Program-made: the position numbers and the translations under genes
The notes under the pieces: model-generated
Databases searched by the model: none
The model's input: the letters and a program-made list of their open reading frames with translations, nothing else
Told to the model about the DNA's origin: nothing
In this document: piece after piece, positions 8,090 to 16,584 of the stretch
How positions within the stretch are numbered: position 1 is the first letter of the stretch
How the letters are laid out: each line of letters starts with the position of its first letter
Assembly: GCA_963780545.1 (NCBI GenBank)
Contig: CAWACK010000010.1
Span: 1-64,000 of the forward strand
Direction of reading: 5' to 3'
DNA: 64,000 nucleotides
DNA from: UBA8941 sp963780545
GTDB lineage: Archaea > Thermoproteota > Bathyarchaeia > TCS64

Positions 8090-8413
8090 ACGTATCAACT
8101 CGCGTACGCGGTTTGTTGATTTTTTGGTCAGAGGTTGTCTTCGGCTTGGGCGAATTCTGTGAAGCATCTGAGACACGCCTCGCCTTTTCTTGGGATGTAG
8201 GCGATGAAGTGTGTGAGGGGTTCGTGGCAGTTTACGTATTTATGGGGTTCCTGTTTATCTGTACTAAGGAATAGCTCACCCGATTCTTGACCGGCTCGTC
8301 GAAGTGATTGCGACCAGACTGATATTCTTTCCACGCACGCTCTAATAACCCAAAACTTCGTCATTCAAGCCTTGGCTACTCTGAGTCTTTTTGATCCACC
8401 TCAGTCTATTTCT
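8090..8413 (-). repeat. Repeat copy B
   Basis: About 320 bp matching 3119-3440. On its left the homology begins beside GCGCGCGCG (8081-8089); on the right it continues past the point where copy A meets its own CG tract. It carries a version of the small Cys-rich gene listed separately. Confidence 0.75.
8128..8364 (-). CDS. Small Cys-rich putative zinc protein
   Basis: Up to 78 residues; the conserved core NCHEPLTHFIAYIPRKGEACLRCFTEFAQAED is in the second half. It is related to the protein at 13336-13566, which has CIKCNEPL and EECLKCYTEY, i.e. a CxxC...CxxC zinc site. Here the first Cys is Tyr (YVNC), so only three ligands remain. The upstream half is not like the paralogue and may not be translated; the real start is uncertain. 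Probably a decaying copy, duplicated together with its flanks at 3119-3440. Confidence 0.5.
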   Translation of the reverse strand: MTKFWVIRACVERISVWSQSLRRAGQESGELFLSTDKQEPHKYVNCHEPLTHFIAYIPRKGEACLRCFTEFAQAEDNL

Positions 8414-8610
8414 ATCCCGATGCCTAATTGGCAGATCGTACCCGATTAACCAACCATGTAGATACCCTGCAATGATCGTGGTCGTTTAATCAATATGATG
8501 GGGTTTGGGATTACACCCTACCGAAGTAGTCTACGCGTGCGCTAGAATTTATTTGAATAACTATATTCCGATAGTACTATAAACTGGATTGCTGTATTTC
8601 ATTCAGGGAA
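8414..8610. other. Intergenic region upstream of the secreted phosphatase
   Basis: No coding signal seen. It contains an alternating ACGCGTGCGC stretch (around 8533-8542) and AT-rich sequence with a TATA-like TACTATAAAC near 8574-8583. Confidence 0.35.
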
Positions 8611-8638
8611 AACGCTGCCTCTTAAGGGATGCAGCGTT
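8611..8638. repeat. Inverted repeat before the phosphatase gene
   Basis: AACGCTGC (8611-8618) pairs perfectly with GCAGCGTT (8631-8638) across a 12-base loop, 25 bp before the ATG at 8664. It could form an mRNA hairpin in the leader or be a binding site. Confidence 0.5.
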
Positions 8639-8663
8639 CAATCAAACGTTTGTGGTGAAGTGA

Positions 8664-10739
8664 ATGAGAGGGGGAAGAGTCTTCGGGAGTTGCCTAACTA
8701 TACTCGCTACAATAATCTTAGCCTCGCTAATCACCCAAAGCCTCGGTGTGCAGGTGATAAATTCAAGCAGTCAGGTGACCTTTGCGGCGACCGAGCTACT
8801 GGGCAGACCAACGGACACCTCCATCACTGTGAACGTGGTGCCGAGCTCAAACGGATACATCTACTACGAGTACGGCACAGCTTCAGGGAGCTACCAGTAC
8901 GAGACCGATGTATCCACACTCATCAGCGGGACACCGAACAACGTGACCATTAAAGGCCTGTCACCCAATGCCCGCTACTACTACCGGATGGTGACCAGCC
9001 TGGATGACGTCAACTGGGTGGCAGAGGGAAGCGAGCACCAGTTCCAGACCCAGAGGGCCCCGGGAAGCACCTTCACATTCGACATAACATCGGACTCGCA
9101 CGTAAACATAACGCTCGGAAACGCTGCCACTTGGAGGCAGACGATGACCAATGTTGCAAAAGATAACCCGGACTTCGAGATCGACTGCGGAGACACGTTC
9201 GCCATGGATGGTGTGACCACGCAATCGGCGGCGGATCAGGCCTACCTCTCTCAGCGACAGTTCTTTGACATCGCGGGAAGCTCGGCGCCGGTGTTCCTGG
9301 TCATCGGGAATCACGAGCAGCAGGAGGCCTGGCACCTAACGGACACCGCAACGCCGGCCACAAGCCCCCCAGTGCTCGGGGTGGACGCGGAGAGGAAGTA
9401 CTACCTCAACCCGGTGCCAGACGGCTTCTACTCGGGCAACACGGATCCGTACCCCTACATCAACGGAAATCATCTCCGTGAGGACTACTACTCTTGGACC
9501 TGGGGGGACGCCCTATTCGTCGTAATAGACCCATACTGGTACACGACAACCAAGCCATACGTCGGAAACGTCGGTGGAGGAGAGCCGGGCCCAGGTTCAG
9601 GAAACAGGTGGGACTGGACGCTGGGGCTCCAACAATTCAACTGGCTCAAGGCGACGCTCGAGCAGAGCGATGCCAAATACAAGTTCGTCTTCGCCCACCA
9701 CATGACGGGTGGGTCATCGGACTACGGTGGAAGAGGCGGAGCCGTACCCGCGAACCTCGTCGAGTGGGGTGGATACGACGTCGACGGGGTGACCTGGGGA
9801 TGGAACACGAATCGCCCCCCATCTCTATGGGGTAGCGAGCCGGTGCATGAGATAATGTGTGACAACCACGTCACAGCCTTCTTCCACGGCCACGACCACG
9901 AGTACGCGTACGAGAAACGCGACGGAATAGTTTACCAGTCCCTCCCAGCGGCGGGGTTTTCGGGATACGGGTTCAACAGCTACAGCATTGGGACATACAC
10001 GTTTGAGGTGCTGCCAAGCCCGGGGCATCTGAGAGTCACGGTTACACCGACCCAGGCGACCGTTGACTACGTGGAATCCGCGCCGGGGCAGAGCAGCAAC
10101 TACCAGGTCGCTTACTCGTACACGATGCAGCCCAACAACGGAGTAACCATACCATGCGCGCCCTCAAGCCTGACAGCGACCGCGTCCTCAACAACACAGG
10201 TCAACCTAAGCTGGAGGGACAACTCGGGCACCGAGACCGGCTACAGGGTTCAGCGAGCATCAACATCAAACGGCCCATGGAGCCAGATCGCGGACCTCCC
10301 ACAGAACACCGTCTCATGCACCGACAACGGCCTCAACCCCTCGACAACATACTACTACAGAGTATACGCGTACAACAACGCGGGCAGCTCCGCGTACTCC
10401 AACACTGCGAGTGTCACAACCACGAAACCCGACTTCACCATATCCGCGTCACCGAGCTCCCTAAGCATAGCCAGAGGAAAAAACGGTTACACGACCATAA
10501 CGGTCACGTCACTAAATGGTTTCAGCTCGGCGGTGAAACTGGCCCCCTCGGGACTCCCCAGAGGAGTAGCATACACACTGTCACCGACCACCATAACTCC
10601 CACGTCGGGCGGCTCAATAAACTCCAAGCTAACACTAATCGTTAGCTCAACAACCTTCCCGGGAATTTACACGATAAAGGTCACGGGAACAAGTGGAACC
10701 CTAACACACACGGTAAACATTACCCTAAAGGTTACATGA
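8664..10739 (+). CDS. Secreted purple-acid-phosphatase-like protein with FN3 domain
   Basis: 691 residues, exported: signal peptide/hydrophobic segment at residues 8-28 (GSCLTILATIILASLITQ). Residues 35-130 form an FN3-like N-terminal domain of the purple acid phosphatase type. The metallophosphoesterase core follows with DITSDSHV, CGDTFAMD, VIGNHEQQ, FAHHMTGG and GHDHEYA, all metal-ligand motifs intact. After about residue 480 come an FN3 domain (CAPSSLTATASSTTQVNLSW ...) and a C-terminal Ig-like repeat (DFTISASPSSLSIARG). The last type also ends the protease at 25575. It should hydrolyse phosphoesters outside the cell. Monocistronic. Convergent with the phosphatase at 10753, 13 bp away. Confidence 0.85.
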   Translation: MRGGRVFGSCLTILATIILASLITQSLGVQVINSSSQVTFAATELLGRPTDTSITVNVVPSSNGYIYYEYGTASGSYQYETDVSTLISGTPNNVTIKGLSPNARYYYRMVTSLDDVNWVAEGSEHQFQTQRAPGSTFTFDITSDSHVNITLGNAATWRQTMTNVAKDNPDFEIDCGDTFAMDGVTTQSAADQAYLSQRQFFDIAGSSAPVFLVIGNHEQQEAWHLTDTATPATSPPVLGVDAERKYYLNPVPDGFYSGNTDPYPYINGNHLREDYYSWTWGDALFVVIDPYWYTTTKPYVGNVGGGEPGPGSGNRWDWTLGLQQFNWLKATLEQSDAKYKFVFAHHMTGGSSDYGGRGGAVPANLVEWGGYDVDGVTWGWNTNRPPSLWGSEPVHEIMCDNHVTAFFHGHDHEYAYEKRDGIVYQSLPAAGFSGYGFNSYSIGTYTFEVLPSPGHLRVTVTPTQATVDYVESAPGQSSNYQVAYSYTMQPNNGVTIPCAPSSLTATASSTTQVNLSWRDNSGTETGYRVQRASTSNGPWSQIADLPQNTVSCTDNGLNPSTTYYYRVYAYNNAGSSAYSNTASVTTTKPDFTISASPSSLSIARGKNGYTTITVTSLNGFSSAVKLAPSGLPRGVAYTLSPTTITPTSGGSINSKLTLIVSSTTFPGIYTIKVTGTSGTLTHTVNITLKVT

Positions 10740-10752
10740 CCCGAGCGCGGGC

Positions 10753-11193
10753 CTACCTTTCTCTGCACGACCTTGACGAACAAGTTTTCGCGCGCGCCGC
10801 AGCGTCTTTGGCTTCGCGGGATTCCAGCATCCTCACCCAATCCCAATGTATGCGGGTGTTCGGCCTCTTCTCCGCCACGAACCTGTAGGCCTCCTCGTAG
10901 TTCATCTTGTACTTCTTGCTCACGTACACCATCGCTAGGAACGGCGTCCGGTTGACGCCCACGAGGCAGTGTATGAGTATCTTAGCGTCGAGATCCGACA
11001 AGGCGAGAAGAAGCCTTGAGGCCTTAAGGATCTTGTCGGGGACGGGGCGGTGTTCCTCGAGAAACCCAACCCGCACGGTCTCAAACAGGGTCCTCGCGTC
11101 CACGATGAAGTCAACACCCCGTTTCCTCAGATCGTCGACGTTATTGGCGTCGATTAGGTCTCCGACCCCGATGTAGTTATCTATCCAATTCAA
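10753..11193 (-). CDS. Dual-specificity-type protein phosphatase
   Basis: 146 residues. The Cys-based phosphatase loop is HCLVGVNRTP (C-x5-R followed by Thr), preceded by LDAKILIH, with the general-acid Asp probably in FIVDARTLFE or nearby. The N-terminus MNWIDNYIGVGDLIDA matches small archaeal DSP proteins. It removes phosphate from Ser/Thr/Tyr residues. The last ~15 residues (AAARAKTCSSRSCRER) are encoded over CGCGCGCGC (10789-10797) and do not look like the family, so the tract seems to have replaced the original C-terminus. The active site is intact. Confidence 0.8.
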   Translation of the reverse strand: MNWIDNYIGVGDLIDANNVDDLRKRGVDFIVDARTLFETVRVGFLEEHRPVPDKILKASRLLLALSDLDAKILIHCLVGVNRTPFLAMVYVSKKYKMNYEEAYRFVAEKRPNTRIHWDWVRMLESREAKDAAARAKTCSSRSCRER

Positions 11194-11220
11194 AGCGATT
11201 CGCTCTTTACTGCTTTCACG

Positions 11221-11331
11221 TTACTCATGGATGGTGTTGAGATTTGAAATAACGCTTTCCTGAAAAACGCGCGCTTGCTGCGGATCTTCAGATATCTCCA
11301 CCCTCAATGAAACAAACCATCGCGCGCGCAT
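11221..11331 (-). pseudogene. C-terminal gene fragment next to CG tract
   Basis: Starting at CGCGCGCGC (11321-11329) the leftward frame reads RWFVSLRVEISEDPQQARVF and QESVISNLNTIHE to a stop at 11221. The composition is protein-like, and no start is visible except through the tract. A second tract (11268) is within the frame. Family not recognised. Confidence 0.35.
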
Positions 11332-11373
11332 AACAATCCTTATACCATTACGCCATGTCGCCCGCGCGAATAC

Positions 11374-11481
11374 ATGATAGCGAATACGGAGAAGATGGCT
11401 GAGAACGCTCTTCCCTTCGCTCAGCGGTTCTCCTGGGATAGAATAGTGGAGCAATACGTTAGTGAGCTCTACTCAATCTAG
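11374..11481 (+). pseudogene. Glycosyltransferase (GT4-like) C-terminal fragment
   Basis: The frame MAENALPFAQRFSWDRIVEQ YVSELYSI is the standard extreme C-terminal helix of group 1 glycosyltransferases (FSWDRIVEKYxxLY). The rest of the enzyme is absent. The frame is open leftward only through CGCGCG (11363-11368), after which no glycosyltransferase sequence is found. A remnant cut at a tract. Confidence 0.6.
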
Positions 11482-11590
11482 CCACTCTCGCGTGACGAGG
11501 GTGTTCCAGTTGTCGAGGAGGATCGAGTCGATCAATGCACCGGCCTATGAAGCTTCAAAAGGTGCATTGTAGCCTTGTATCTGAACCCAA

Positions 11591-12055
11591 ATGGTCAGCG
11601 AGGAGACTATCAGAAATCGCGTCATCAGAATCATCGCCGCCACCCGGTTCCCATTCGTTGATCAGCAGGACTGGGGGGAGGGCTACGTCACAATAGTCAA
11701 CGACGAGGTGAAAAAAAGAGGGATAGACACCGATGAAGAGGTGGTCTACCCAAGCATCGTAATCACTAAGCCAGACGGTAGGATACAGGAGATTGCCGAC
11801 GTCGCCCTGGCAAAAGAGGTTGCTCCATCATCGGTGGCAAGGTGGAGGCTGCTCTCAGATAAGGCGGGGTTCGGTGAGAAGGAGAAAAAGTTCTTCCTCT
11901 ATGTGCCTCCGAAGAGTGAGGAGAAGGCCCAGAAACTCCTTGAGGGCAACAAAATATCCTACGCGGGGCTCAGAGTCTACAAAATCAATGACAGGATACT
12001 CTCCGTGACACCGATAACAACACCCGACGCCGAGTACGACCACCACAGGACATAG
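11591..12055 (+). CDS. Uncharacterised protein upstream of amidohydrolase
   Basis: 154 residues, soluble, charged, with no recognised motif. It begins MVSEETIRNRVIRIIAATRF, has a central region KPDGRIQEIADVALAKEV, and a Lys-rich beta part (EKEKKFFLYVPPKSEEKAQK) reminiscent of small alpha/beta proteins, perhaps restriction-endonuclease-like folds, but this is not certain. It ends 11 bp before the amidohydrolase gene at 12067, so the two are probably one operon and may share a substrate or complex. Confidence 0.6.
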   Translation: MVSEETIRNRVIRIIAATRFPFVDQQDWGEGYVTIVNDEVKKRGIDTDEEVVYPSIVITKPDGRIQEIADVALAKEVAPSSVARWRLLSDKAGFGEKEKKFFLYVPPKSEEKAQKLLEGNKISYAGLRVYKINDRILSVTPITTPDAEYDHHRT

Positions 12056-12066
12056 AGGTTGCCTCA

Positions 12067-13272
12067 ATGTTCAAGCTGATTGTCGGAGGGGAGGTCTACG
12101 CCCCAGAAAAACTCGGAGAGGTAAACATCCTGATCGCTGGAGACAAGATCGCAGCCGTTGGGCAGAACCTCCAAGCTCCTGGTGGGTACAAATGCGAGGT
12201 CATAGAAGCAGCTGGGAGGGTCGTCTACCCCGGCTGGATTGACCCACATATACACATCACGGGCGCTGATGATAGCCAGGGTCCATACGGCCACACATAC
12301 GACGTCTCGTTCCAAGACATAGTCGAGAGCGGTGTCACGACTGCTGTAGGAACTCTCGGTGGTGAACTCTGGGTTCGTACCCTCGAGCAGCTCTACTGGA
12401 AGGCAATTGAGCTGGAGATGTTGGGGCTCACCACATACATCTACACTGGGTGCTTCCACATCCCACCCCCGACGATAACGGGCACGGTCAGGGGTGACGT
12501 CATACTAATCGACAAGGTTAGGGGGTGCAAGACGGCCATCTCGGACGCGACGACGAGCCATCACACCTGGAGGGAGATGGCGGAACTCGTCAGTGAGGTA
12601 AACATCGGGGCGGAGACTGTGAAAAAGACGGCGGTGACCCACGTACATGTGGGGAGGCGTCCGCAGAGGATGGACATGCTCTTCGAGGTGATCGAGAACA
12701 CGGGTCTCGAACCGAAGGGCATCGTGCCAACGCACATCAACCGCGCTACGCCCGACGTCATCGCGCAGGGCGTTGAGTGGGCAAAGAGGGGAGGATTCGT
12801 CGACCTCACAACTCAGATGCGCAAGGAGGAGGGGACGCTCACTGGGCTGAAGACTGATCTGGCTGTTAAGCGGATGCTGGCTGAGGGTTGCCCCATCGAG
12901 GGCATCACCATCAGCAGTGACGCGAACTGCCCGATGGCAATAAGGGACGCAAACGGTAAGCAGGTGGCTGTCTACATAGCTCCCGTCGACTTTACGCGTA
13001 GGGAGATGAGAGACATCGCTCGCAACCGCATCGCCCCCTTCGAGGAAGCTCTGAAGATGGTGACCACAAACCCCGCACGCTGCCTCGGTATTGATGACAA
13101 GAAGGGAAGGATCGGGGAGGGATACGACGCCGACATCGTCATCGCGGACAAGCCTGAGAACCTCAGGGTCGAGAAGGTGTACGCCAAAGGGAAGCTGCTT
13201 GTAGACGCAGGTAAGTCCATCTGGCAGGGTTACTACAGGAAGGACCCCTACTTCGATCAGTACCACTCATAG
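12067..13272 (+). CDS. Isoaspartyl dipeptidase-like amidohydrolase
   Basis: 401-residue metal-dependent amidohydrolase most like isoaspartyl dipeptidase (IadA) and the dihydroorotase group. Motifs: GWIDPHIHITG (His-x-His metal site), QDIVESGVTTAVGTLG, GCKTAISD, VTHVHVG (metal His), THINR (metal His), and ITISSDANCP (catalytic Asp). The C-terminal segment GRIGEGYDADIVIAD is the small beta domain shared by the superfamily. In IadA a carboxylated Lys or Glu bridges the metals; the bridging residue is not clear here. Likely role: release of aspartate from isoaspartyl peptides. Second gene of an operon with 11591. Confidence 0.8.
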   Translation: MFKLIVGGEVYAPEKLGEVNILIAGDKIAAVGQNLQAPGGYKCEVIEAAGRVVYPGWIDPHIHITGADDSQGPYGHTYDVSFQDIVESGVTTAVGTLGGELWVRTLEQLYWKAIELEMLGLTTYIYTGCFHIPPPTITGTVRGDVILIDKVRGCKTAISDATTSHHTWREMAELVSEVNIGAETVKKTAVTHVHVGRRPQRMDMLFEVIENTGLEPKGIVPTHINRATPDVIAQGVEWAKRGGFVDLTTQMRKEEGTLTGLKTDLAVKRMLAEGCPIEGITISSDANCPMAIRDANGKQVAVYIAPVDFTRREMRDIARNRIAPFEEALKMVTTNPARCLGIDDKKGRIGEGYDADIVIADKPENLRVEKVYAKGKLLVDAGKSIWQGYYRKDPYFDQYHS

Positions 13273-13335
13273 GGACAACTGTTTTACCTCGCGCGCTGGT
13301 GCAGCCACAATACGATTCCTATGTGACTAAATTCC

Positions 13336-13566
13336 TCAATACAATCGCGCGCATGAATGTAGATCGATCCGATTAAGATACAATACTCTATTCTTTATCT
13401 TTCTCTGGAAGTGTCTTGGGTAGAACTCTTTGCTCTTTGCGTATTCCGTGTAGCATTTGAGGCATTCTTCGCCTTCATCGGGGACGTATGCTATGAAGTT
13501 ATTGAGGGGTTCATTGCATTTGATGCATCTGCGGGGTTTCTTTTTGGTCATCTCGGATTTTTCCAT
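13336..13566 (-). CDS. Small CxxC...CxxC zinc protein
   Basis: 76 residues. N-terminal MEKSEMTKKKPRRCIKCNEP and then EGEECLKCYTEYAKSKEFYP give two CxxC pairs about 21 residues apart, a compact zinc ribbon. It is a paralogue of the genes at 8128-8364 and in 3119-3440; this is the only copy with all four Cys. The final residues LHSCARLY are encoded over CGCGCGC (13346-13352), so the native tail may have been altered. A role in nucleic-acid or protein binding is possible but not shown. Confidence 0.65.
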   Translation of the reverse strand: MEKSEMTKKKPRRCIKCNEPLNNFIAYVPDEGEECLKCYTEYAKSKEFYPRHFQRKIKNRVLYLNRIDLHSCARLY

Positions 13567-13647
13567 GTTTTTGACATGTGAAACATTGATTTTAAGTTGT
13601 GCGACATACGTGCATCGCTGGGTTTCTCGGGGGTTTATCCACGCGGT

Positions 13648-13734
13648 TCAGGGGACTTCGAGTAGTTTCGTTGGCTCGATCCCGAAGCCGCTGATTACGT
13701 GGTCGGTCGTAACGAGGGTCCCCTGACCCTCTTA
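13648..13734 (-). pseudogene. PIN-domain C-terminal fragment
   Basis: Reading leftward right after GCGCGCG (13735-13741): EGQGTLVTTDHVISGFGIEP then TKLLEVP and stop. GTLVTTDHVI is the last PIN strand with its conserved TTD. The first 100 residues of the domain are missing. Another 3' gene end preserved beside a tract. Confidence 0.6.
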
Positions 13735-13775
13735 GCGCGCGACCCCATCTATATTCGCATGCGTTGCGATGATGG

Positions 13776-14858
13776 TTAGACAACGGGGACGTCGGGGTGA
13801 ACAGTGACTGAACCGTTGCTTGTTTCAATGTTCACGGAGATCTTGGTTTGAGCTGAATCGTAGCCAACCGTCTGCCCCGCCTTGGAGGTATTCGCGTCTC
13901 TTGAATATGTGAAATTAGGTATGCTGAAGGTCACATCCGCGTTGCTCGTCGTGGCATCGAGCCGGTATTTGGCTGTCGAGCCGAGAGTGAGGTCGACGTT
14001 GCCATTGCTGGTCTGTAGGGTATAGTTTCCGCTCATTCTTGAAGGGATCTGGATTGTGATTGGGCCATTGCTTGTTGAGAGGTTGCAGCTGGTTGCATCC
14101 AATGTACCTGTGATTGGACCGTTTGAGGTTGTTCCCCTGAGTGTATTTGCCACCACATCTGTGAGGTGGAGGGCACCGTTACTCGTCTGTATCGAGACGC
14201 TTTCACAGTTTACGTTGCTGACCGTTATCACGCCGTTGCTTGTGGTGATGTCGAGGTCGAGTTTAGCAGAGGAGGGAAGCTTCACGTCCACGTTGATCTG
14301 GTAGGGGTTGTTGATGAGGATGGGTGAATTGTAGACGAGTGTGAGACTCTGATGCGTCGCGTTCTCGACTTCGGCGAGGTCTTTTCCTATGTTGGCGAGG
14401 TTGTTATCAGCTTCATTCTGCGTTGATCCGCGGGCCGTGATCGTCGAGACGATGCTGTATTCCTGCTTATCCCACGTGGAGAGCGTTATTTCCCCATTTA
14501 TGGATCCGAGCTTCAGGTAGACACTGCTGGATGTTGATGCCCCCGTGTAGGTTTTTACGTCTGTGGTGGAGTAGGGGAGGAAACCGTTGCCGACTCCTAT
14601 AACTCCGGTGAAGAAGTTGATGCCCTGTGTTAGGAAGAGTGCGAAGATGAGGCCACCCGCGAAGCCACCAATTATTCTGTGGATGCCAATGTGGGGGTTG
14701 ATGTTTCTTATGGTGGCTGACAGAATGATTGCTGCGCCTAGAATGATGAGGATCCAGGCGAAGTCGTTGACTGTTAAGTTTAGTTCCCTGAATAGAATGT
14801 ACCCGAATCCGAGACCGAGTAGGAACCCACCGAAGCCTATTGCGCCCCTATTACCCAT
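13776..14858 (-). CDS. DUF4097-type membrane-anchored beta-repeat protein
   Basis: 360 residues. Three or four N-terminal membrane segments (about residues 8-25, 32-48, 58-80) precede a long beta-helical domain built from a recurrent TSNGxI/V turn (TTSNGVITVS, TSNGALHLT, TTSNGPITGT, STSNGPITIQ, TSNGNVDLT, TTSNADVTFS, TSNGSVTV). This pattern is the DUF4097 (putative adhesin) signature. The domain is probably displayed on one face of the membrane as a scaffold or surface protein. Intact, with a short alternating CG-rich stretch upstream (around 14922-14953). Confidence 0.75.
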   Translation of the reverse strand: MGNRGAIGFGGFLLGLGFGYILFRELNLTVNDFAWILIILGAAIILSATIRNINPHIGIHRIIGGFAGGLIFALFLTQGINFFTGVIGVGNGFLPYSTTDVKTYTGASTSSSVYLKLGSINGEITLSTWDKQEYSIVSTITARGSTQNEADNNLANIGKDLAEVENATHQSLTLVYNSPILINNPYQINVDVKLPSSAKLDLDITTSNGVITVSNVNCESVSIQTSNGALHLTDVVANTLRGTTSNGPITGTLDATSCNLSTSNGPITIQIPSRMSGNYTLQTSNGNVDLTLGSTAKYRLDATTSNADVTFSIPNFTYSRDANTSKAGQTVGYDSAQTKISVNIETSNGSVTVHPDVPVV

Positions 14859-14973
14859 ATTTTACTCACGTTCGTTGAAATTGTGACTGGAGATAAAACT
14901 CTATCTCGCGGAGTTTTCCTTCGTGCGCACGATGGTGTTTACTGCGAGCGCGCAAGAGTAGAAGGTAAAGGGT

Positions 14974-15177
14974 TTATTTAATCTGTGATTTGACCTTGTC
15001 TAGAAGCCCAGTTGCGATCTCCCTCTTACTCGTAAGAGGAATATGGAGAACATCCCCCTTCGGGTCCACAATGTAGACCTCATTCGTATCAACGTCGAAA
15101 CCCCGCTTCTCCCTCGACACATCGTTAGCAACTATTAGGTTCATCCCCATCTCCTTGAGCGCGCGCAGCTGAACCAT
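14974..15177 (-). pseudogene. CoaB (phosphopantothenate-cysteine ligase) C-terminal fragment
   Basis: LKEMGMNLIVANDVSREKRG then FDVDTNEVYIVDPKGD and LTSKREIATGLLDKV are the last ~60 residues of the CoaB domain of bifunctional CoaBC (the DLIVANDV and SKxEIA motifs are diagnostic). The rest of CoaBC is missing. Homology begins within 3 bp of GCGCGCGC (15159-15166), which here falls inside the residual frame (QLRAL). The ATG at 15177 is therefore probably not a natural start. A 3' gene end bounded by a tract. Confidence 0.75.
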
Positions 15178-15240
15178 TATAACTTCCCTTCCTAACATAC
15201 TAAAAAGCGAAACAAAACACACAAACTGGAGCTAGAAAAA

Positions 15241-16425
15241 ATGGTAAAAGAAGAGAACTTTGGATCTTCCACGAAGTGCGTACACCTAGGAACCGAACCA
15301 GATCCATCATGGGGCTCCATAACCACACCCATCTATCAAACGACAACATATGCGGTCCCAAACGTGGCTGAACTAATCGCCAGATACAAGCATAAAAAAG
15401 TGGGGTACACTTACACCAGCACGGGGAACCCGACTCAGAGGGCAGCCGAAGTGAAGATCGCCGCCATCGAGGGTGGGGAGGATGCAGCCGTCTTCTCAGC
15501 GGGAATGGCGGCCATCACCTCAACGATCATGAGCCTGGTCTCGAAGGGTGATGAGATCCTCGCCCAGAGGGACCTGTACGGGGAAACCTTCACCTTCTTC
15601 AACATGCTGAAGGAGAAGATGGGCGTAAAAACACATTTCTTCGACACAGCCAACGTAGACGAGGTTGAGCGCCTAATCAACGAGAAAACCAGGATGATCT
15701 ACCTTGAGACCCCCACCAACCCCACGCTGAAGCTGGTGGACATAGCTCATGGCGCAAGAATCGCCAAGGAACACAGGCTGACCTCAGTTCTCGACAACAC
15801 GTTCGCTTCACCTCTGAACCAAACGGCGTTGCCAATGGGAGTCGATGTGGTGGTGGAGAGCGCCACGAAGTCCCTATCAGGCCACCATCAGGTCGTATGC
15901 GGGGTGGCTGTCAGCGATAAGGAGCACATCCACACGATCAAAGAAACTCGATCAATATACGGTCAAACACTTGATCCCTTCGCCGCTTTCCTACTTCTCG
16001 TGGGCATGCAGACTATGGCGCTTAGGGTTGAACGCCAAAACTCAAACGCGCTCTCGCTCGCCGGCTTCCTGGAGGATCACCCGAAGATCAGAAGGGTCTA
16101 CTACCCGGGTCTAACCAGCCACTCGCAGCACGCGTTGGCTAAGAGACAGATGCGTGGCTTCGGGGGCATGCTCGCGTTTGAGGTCAAGGGTGGTTTGAAA
16201 GAGGTTACGAGCCTGATTGATCATCTGAGCCTGGTCAAGCTCGCGACGTCCCTTGGCGGAGTTGATACCATCGCGACGATTCCCTCCATCTCAACGCACG
16301 GTGAGCTCAGCCGCGAGGAGCAGGAGGGGATGGGGATCACCCAGAGTCTGGTGCGCGTCTCCGTTGGCATAGAGGATTTCAGCGATCTTCGAGTGGACTT
16401 TGAAGAAGCGCTATCCTTCGTGTAG
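15241..16425 (+). CDS. Cys/Met-metabolism PLP enzyme (cystathionine gamma-synthase/lyase family)
   Basis: 394 residues, fold-type I PLP enzyme. Landmarks: TPIYQTTTYAVP, YTYTSTGNPTQRAAE (PLP phosphate contact Tyr and Arg region), VFSAGMAAITST, YLETPTNPTLKLVD, VLDNTFASPLNQ (PLP-binding Asp), and SATKSLSGHHQVVCG (PLP Lys). The reaction could be cystathionine gamma-synthase, gamma-lyase, methionine gamma-lyase or O-acyl-homoserine sulfhydrylase; the sequence alone does not decide. It may link to the luxS/methionine synthase pair at 23 kb through homocysteine. Intact; the start follows an AT-rich leader. Confidence 0.85.
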   Translation: MVKEENFGSSTKCVHLGTEPDPSWGSITTPIYQTTTYAVPNVAELIARYKHKKVGYTYTSTGNPTQRAAEVKIAAIEGGEDAAVFSAGMAAITSTIMSLVSKGDEILAQRDLYGETFTFFNMLKEKMGVKTHFFDTANVDEVERLINEKTRMIYLETPTNPTLKLVDIAHGARIAKEHRLTSVLDNTFASPLNQTALPMGVDVVVESATKSLSGHHQVVCGVAVSDKEHIHTIKETRSIYGQTLDPFAAFLLLVGMQTMALRVERQNSNALSLAGFLEDHPKIRRVYYPGLTSHSQHALAKRQMRGFGGMLAFEVKGGLKEVTSLIDHLSLVKLATSLGGVDTIATIPSISTHGELSREEQEGMGITQSLVRVSVGIEDFSDLRVDFEEALSFV

Positions 16426-16584
16426 AGGTAGAACAGCGCAAGCATCCTCAACTCATCTATTCAGAATTAGCCACTGCGTAAGCGTTTCGAGCCCAAGTCG
16501 CACGTGCTCGTGAGAAATTATCAACCTTTAGCTACCAGTATGCGCGCGCATAACCACAAATCCGGTTCGCGCGCACCATTAATT

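Noticed and set aside
11221..11454. 77-residue minus-strand gene across three CG tracts
   Set aside because: Its first half overlaps the glycosyltransferase fragment in antisense; only the part left of the tract at 11321 looks like protein, so it was listed as a short fragment.
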